This document shows positions 7,095 to 8,788 of a DNA stretch of 8,788 bases, piece after piece. Origin of the DNA: Acidobacteriota bacterium (GTDB lineage: Bacteria > Acidobacteriota > Terriglobia > UBA7540); NCBI GenBank assembly GCA_021780055.1, contig JAJXZM010000580.1:1-8788 (forward strand), read 5' to 3'. Every line of letters begins with the position of its first letter. Position 1 is the stretch's first letter. The position numbers and the translations under genes were made by a program. Under the pieces are notes generated by a model. That model was not told the DNA's origin, ran no database searches, and saw only the letters and a program-made list of their open reading frames with translations.

Positions 7095-7802
7095 TTGGAA
7101 AATTACTTTAATTACTTCACCGAAATTGAAGAGCGCTTCCAGCGGATGCGGGGTTCCACCACACTGCTTTCCACGCTGGACTGGGCGCTCATCGAAGCCT
7201 GGAAGGAAGCAGGCATCCCGTTGGAGGCCGTGCTGACCGGGATTGATCGTACGTTTGAGAAGTACCACAAACGCCCGCAACGATTTCGCAAAGTGAACAG
7301 CCTTGCCTATTGCTCGCAGGAGGTTCTGCGTGCCGCGGAAGAAGCCGGCAGGGCTGAAACAAATGTCGGCCGCGAAAAAACCGAGCGGGACGAAGAGGTT
7401 TTTGCAAGGAACGACGTTATCAATTTTCTCAAGCGCAATGCCGAGTCCCTTGAAAACGCGGCGAAGGCGCAGCAGGCCGAGGGCCAAAACGTTCTGGCGC
7501 AGGATTTCAGCGAGGCCGCAAAAACGCTTGCGGAAATCGCCGTACGTGGCGCGGACCGCGATGCCGATCCCGAAGCCCTTGAGCGCCAACTGACTGCCCT
7601 AGAAGACAAGCTTTCCGCTTCGCTCACGCGTGCGGCGCCCCTTGAACTGCTGACCGCCTTCCGGACTGAAATGGACCGCGCCATGGGCCCTTACCGAAGA
7701 AATCTGGGAAGGGGAGAGGCGGAGTCGCTGGAGAGACAATTCATCAAAAAGGGCCTCTTTGAACATTACAATCTTCCACGGTTAAGTTTGTTTTATATGT
7801 AG
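7095..7802 (+). CDS. Unrecognised conserved-looking 235-residue protein
   Basis: I do not recognise a named family. Residues 1-60 look globular and helical (YFNYFTEIEERF, then LSTLDWALIEAWKEAGIPLEAVLTGIDRTFEKY). The 'LDWALIEAWKEAGIPLEAVL' pattern looks like a helix-turn-helix-like fold, but this is impression only. Around 85-100 is a charged linker. Residues about 105-200 are Ala/Glu/Lys/Arg-rich with heptad-like spacing, likely coiled coil, and the C-terminus is NLPRLSLFYM. There is no signal peptide or membrane segment, so it is probably cytoplasmic; the only Cys is in the AYCSQE segment. The start is the TTG at 7095: the frame has no other start back to the stop at 7038, and the next candidate, ATG at 7146, would remove the YFNYF segment. 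No good Shine-Dalgarno precedes it, so translation may depend on coupling to coaX, 2 nt upstream. Codon use resembles its neighbours. Confidence 0.8.
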   Translation: MENYFNYFTEIEERFQRMRGSTTLLSTLDWALIEAWKEAGIPLEAVLTGIDRTFEKYHKRPQRFRKVNSLAYCSQEVLRAAEEAGRAETNVGREKTERDEEVFARNDVINFLKRNAESLENAAKAQQAEGQNVLAQDFSEAAKTLAEIAVRGADRDADPEALERQLTALEDKLSASLTRAAPLELLTAFRTEMDRAMGPYRRNLGRGEAESLERQFIKKGLFEHYNLPRLSLFYM

Positions 7803-7858
7803 GCCCCCGGCGATTTGCTTTCCGATGTTGTGCATTCTGGTTGTTGATGCTGATGGAC

Positions 7859-7864
7859 AGGGGA
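7859..7864 (+). promoter_or_regulatory. rlmD ribosome-binding site
   Basis: AGGGGA, 6 nt before the GTG at 7871, is the best Shine-Dalgarno match in the window and fixes this start. The nearby ATG at 7864 runs into a stop after five codons. Confidence 0.65.
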
Positions 7865-7870
7865 TGATCC

Positions 7871-8788
7871 GTGCCGTTTGAATTCTGCCCGCAAAAATTG
7901 GTTTATGGCGGCGAAGCGCTTGGCCATGCAGAGGGACGCACGGTCCTCGTGCCTCGCGCGCTGCCGGGGGAACGGCTTGAGGTTGAGACCATCCGTGTTG
8001 CCAAAGGTGTTGTTCATGCCAGACCCGTGCGCGTTCTGGAAGCGGCGCCTGAGCGGGTCAGCCCGCCCTGCCGCTACTTCGGCCGATGTGGCGGTTGCCA
8101 TTATCAGCATCTGGCGATCGAGCACCAGGTGCGCTGGAAGTCAGAGATTGTACGCGAGACACTGCAGCGAATTGGAAAGATCAGTTGGAACCGCGAAATC
8201 ACCGTTCATCAGGCAAGTCCCTGGAATTATCGCAACCAGGCCCAGTTGAAGGTGGTCGAGGACGAATCCGGCGAAGTCGCTCTGGGTTTTTTCGAGGGCG
8301 AATCCCACCGCCTTGTTCCGATCGATGAATGCCTGATTCTTTCGCCTTGCCTGAACCATGCGCTGGGCCAACTTCGCCGGCCGCAACTTCTCGGCAGGTT
8401 GCGCGGCTGCCACGAAGTTGAGTTGCAGGCTGATGATCAGGACGAAAAGTTGCGAATCACTCTGCACGGAACGCCTGCCGAGGGCGCGCCTGAACTGCTG
8501 GCGGAAGATCTTGTGAAGGAAGTTGATGGAGTGGTGGCCGTGGCTTTTTATGACGAGTGGAGCATACAGGAGTTTGGACAACCCGATTTTTCCTATCGCG
8601 TGGGTGAGTTCAACTATCAATTGAGCGCAGGCGTCTTTTTTCAGTCGTCACGCTATCTACTTCCGGAGTTAGTGGCGACAGCAACGGGTGAAGCACGCGG
8701 CGACTTGGCGCTCGATCTCTACGCGGGAGCTGGGTTGTTCACTCTGCCGCTTGCCCGGCGAGTCCGGCACGTGATCGGCGTGGAGTCT
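7871..8788 (+). CDS. rlmD: RlmD/RumA-type 23S rRNA (uracil-5-)-methyltransferase, 3' end outside window
   Basis: SAM-dependent enzyme that methylates C5 of uridine in RNA; E. coli RlmD acts on U1939 of 23S rRNA. The frame is open from GTG 7871 to the window edge (306 codons, no stop), so the C-terminus is missing. Residues about 5-60 form the TRAM RNA-binding domain (GGEALGHAEGRTVLVPRALPG). C67, C73 and C76 (CRYFGRCGGC, spacing CX5CX2C) with C154 (DEC) match the four ligands of the [4Fe-4S] cluster. NYRNQAQLKV (119-128) and GVFFQ (254-258) are family blocks. LDLYAGAGLF (281-290) is the SAM-binding motif I. The catalytic Cys and base lie beyond the edge. RlmD, RlmCD and TrmA-like members share this layout; the cluster cysteines exclude typical TrmA, but the exact target is not certain. 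Confidence 0.93.
   Translation, partial: MPFEFCPQKLVYGGEALGHAEGRTVLVPRALPGERLEVETIRVAKGVVHARPVRVLEAAPERVSPPCRYFGRCGGCHYQHLAIEHQVRWKSEIVRETLQRIGKISWNREITVHQASPWNYRNQAQLKVVEDESGEVALGFFEGESHRLVPIDECLILSPCLNHALGQLRRPQLLGRLRGCHEVELQADDQDEKLRITLHGTPAEGAPELLAEDLVKEVDGVVAVAFYDEWSIQEFGQPDFSYRVGEFNYQLSAGVFFQSSRYLLPELVATATGEARGDLALDLYAGAGLFTLPLARRVRHVIGVES

Noticed and set aside
7056..7589. 177-residue minus-strand frame opposite the unknown gene
   Set aside because: The + strand frame continues the operon with 2 nt spacing and neighbour-like codon use. The minus frame would be isolated and overlaps the coaX end.
8141..8620. 159-residue minus-strand frame and the 7878-8249 + frame at the right end
   Set aside because: Both overlap the uninterrupted RlmD-type frame from 7871, which carries all cluster cysteines and the SAM motif.
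1..8788. Mobile element, CRISPR array, tRNA/rRNA or defence system
   Set aside because: No terminal repeats, transposase or integrase motifs, spaced repeats, or tRNA cloverleaf were seen. Almost all sequence is housekeeping coding.

Overview
The window is a compact, GC-rich bacterial segment. Every recognisable gene lies on the + strand. In order it carries: an outer-membrane lipoprotein of the BamD type (its start is cut off by the window edge); valyl-tRNA synthetase (valS); three cofactor genes, nadC (NAD), birA (biotin ligase with a DNA-binding domain) and coaX (coenzyme A); an unrecognised 235-residue protein; and the first 306 codons of an iron-sulfur RlmD/RumA-type RNA uracil methyltransferase that runs off the right edge. 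A Gram-negative organism is implied by BamD. An acidobacterium is my best guess, from the nadC-birA-coaX-unknown-methyltransferase order and the style of the proteins, but this is inference from memory.

Layout. Positions 3-1238 hold bamD, ending in a probable intrinsic terminator that overlaps its stop codon. Positions 1239-1542 form the only long gene-free stretch. It holds a near-consensus sigma-70 type promoter (TTGACC, 17 nt, TATAGT) with an inverted repeat over its spacer, and leads into valS (1543-4296). From valS onward the genes are tightly packed: valS-nadC gap 2 nt, nadC-birA 74 nt, birA-coaX 53 nt, coaX-unknown 2 nt, unknown-rlmD 68 nt. No strong terminator was seen between them. 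One transcript from the valS promoter through the methyltransferase is therefore plausible, with small hairpins in two of the gaps.

How the genes fit together. ValS charges tRNA-Val and the last gene modifies rRNA (translation). NadC, BirA and CoaX supply NAD, biotinylated carboxylases and coenzyme A; biotin and CoA meet in acetyl-CoA carboxylase and fatty-acid synthesis. The cluster looks like a housekeeping cofactor/translation operon. I see no mobile element, CRISPR array, tRNA, rRNA or clear sign of horizontal transfer, and no convincing new system. The most open items are the 235-residue unknown gene coupled to coaX, the regulatory layout in front of valS, and the long charged tail of BamD.
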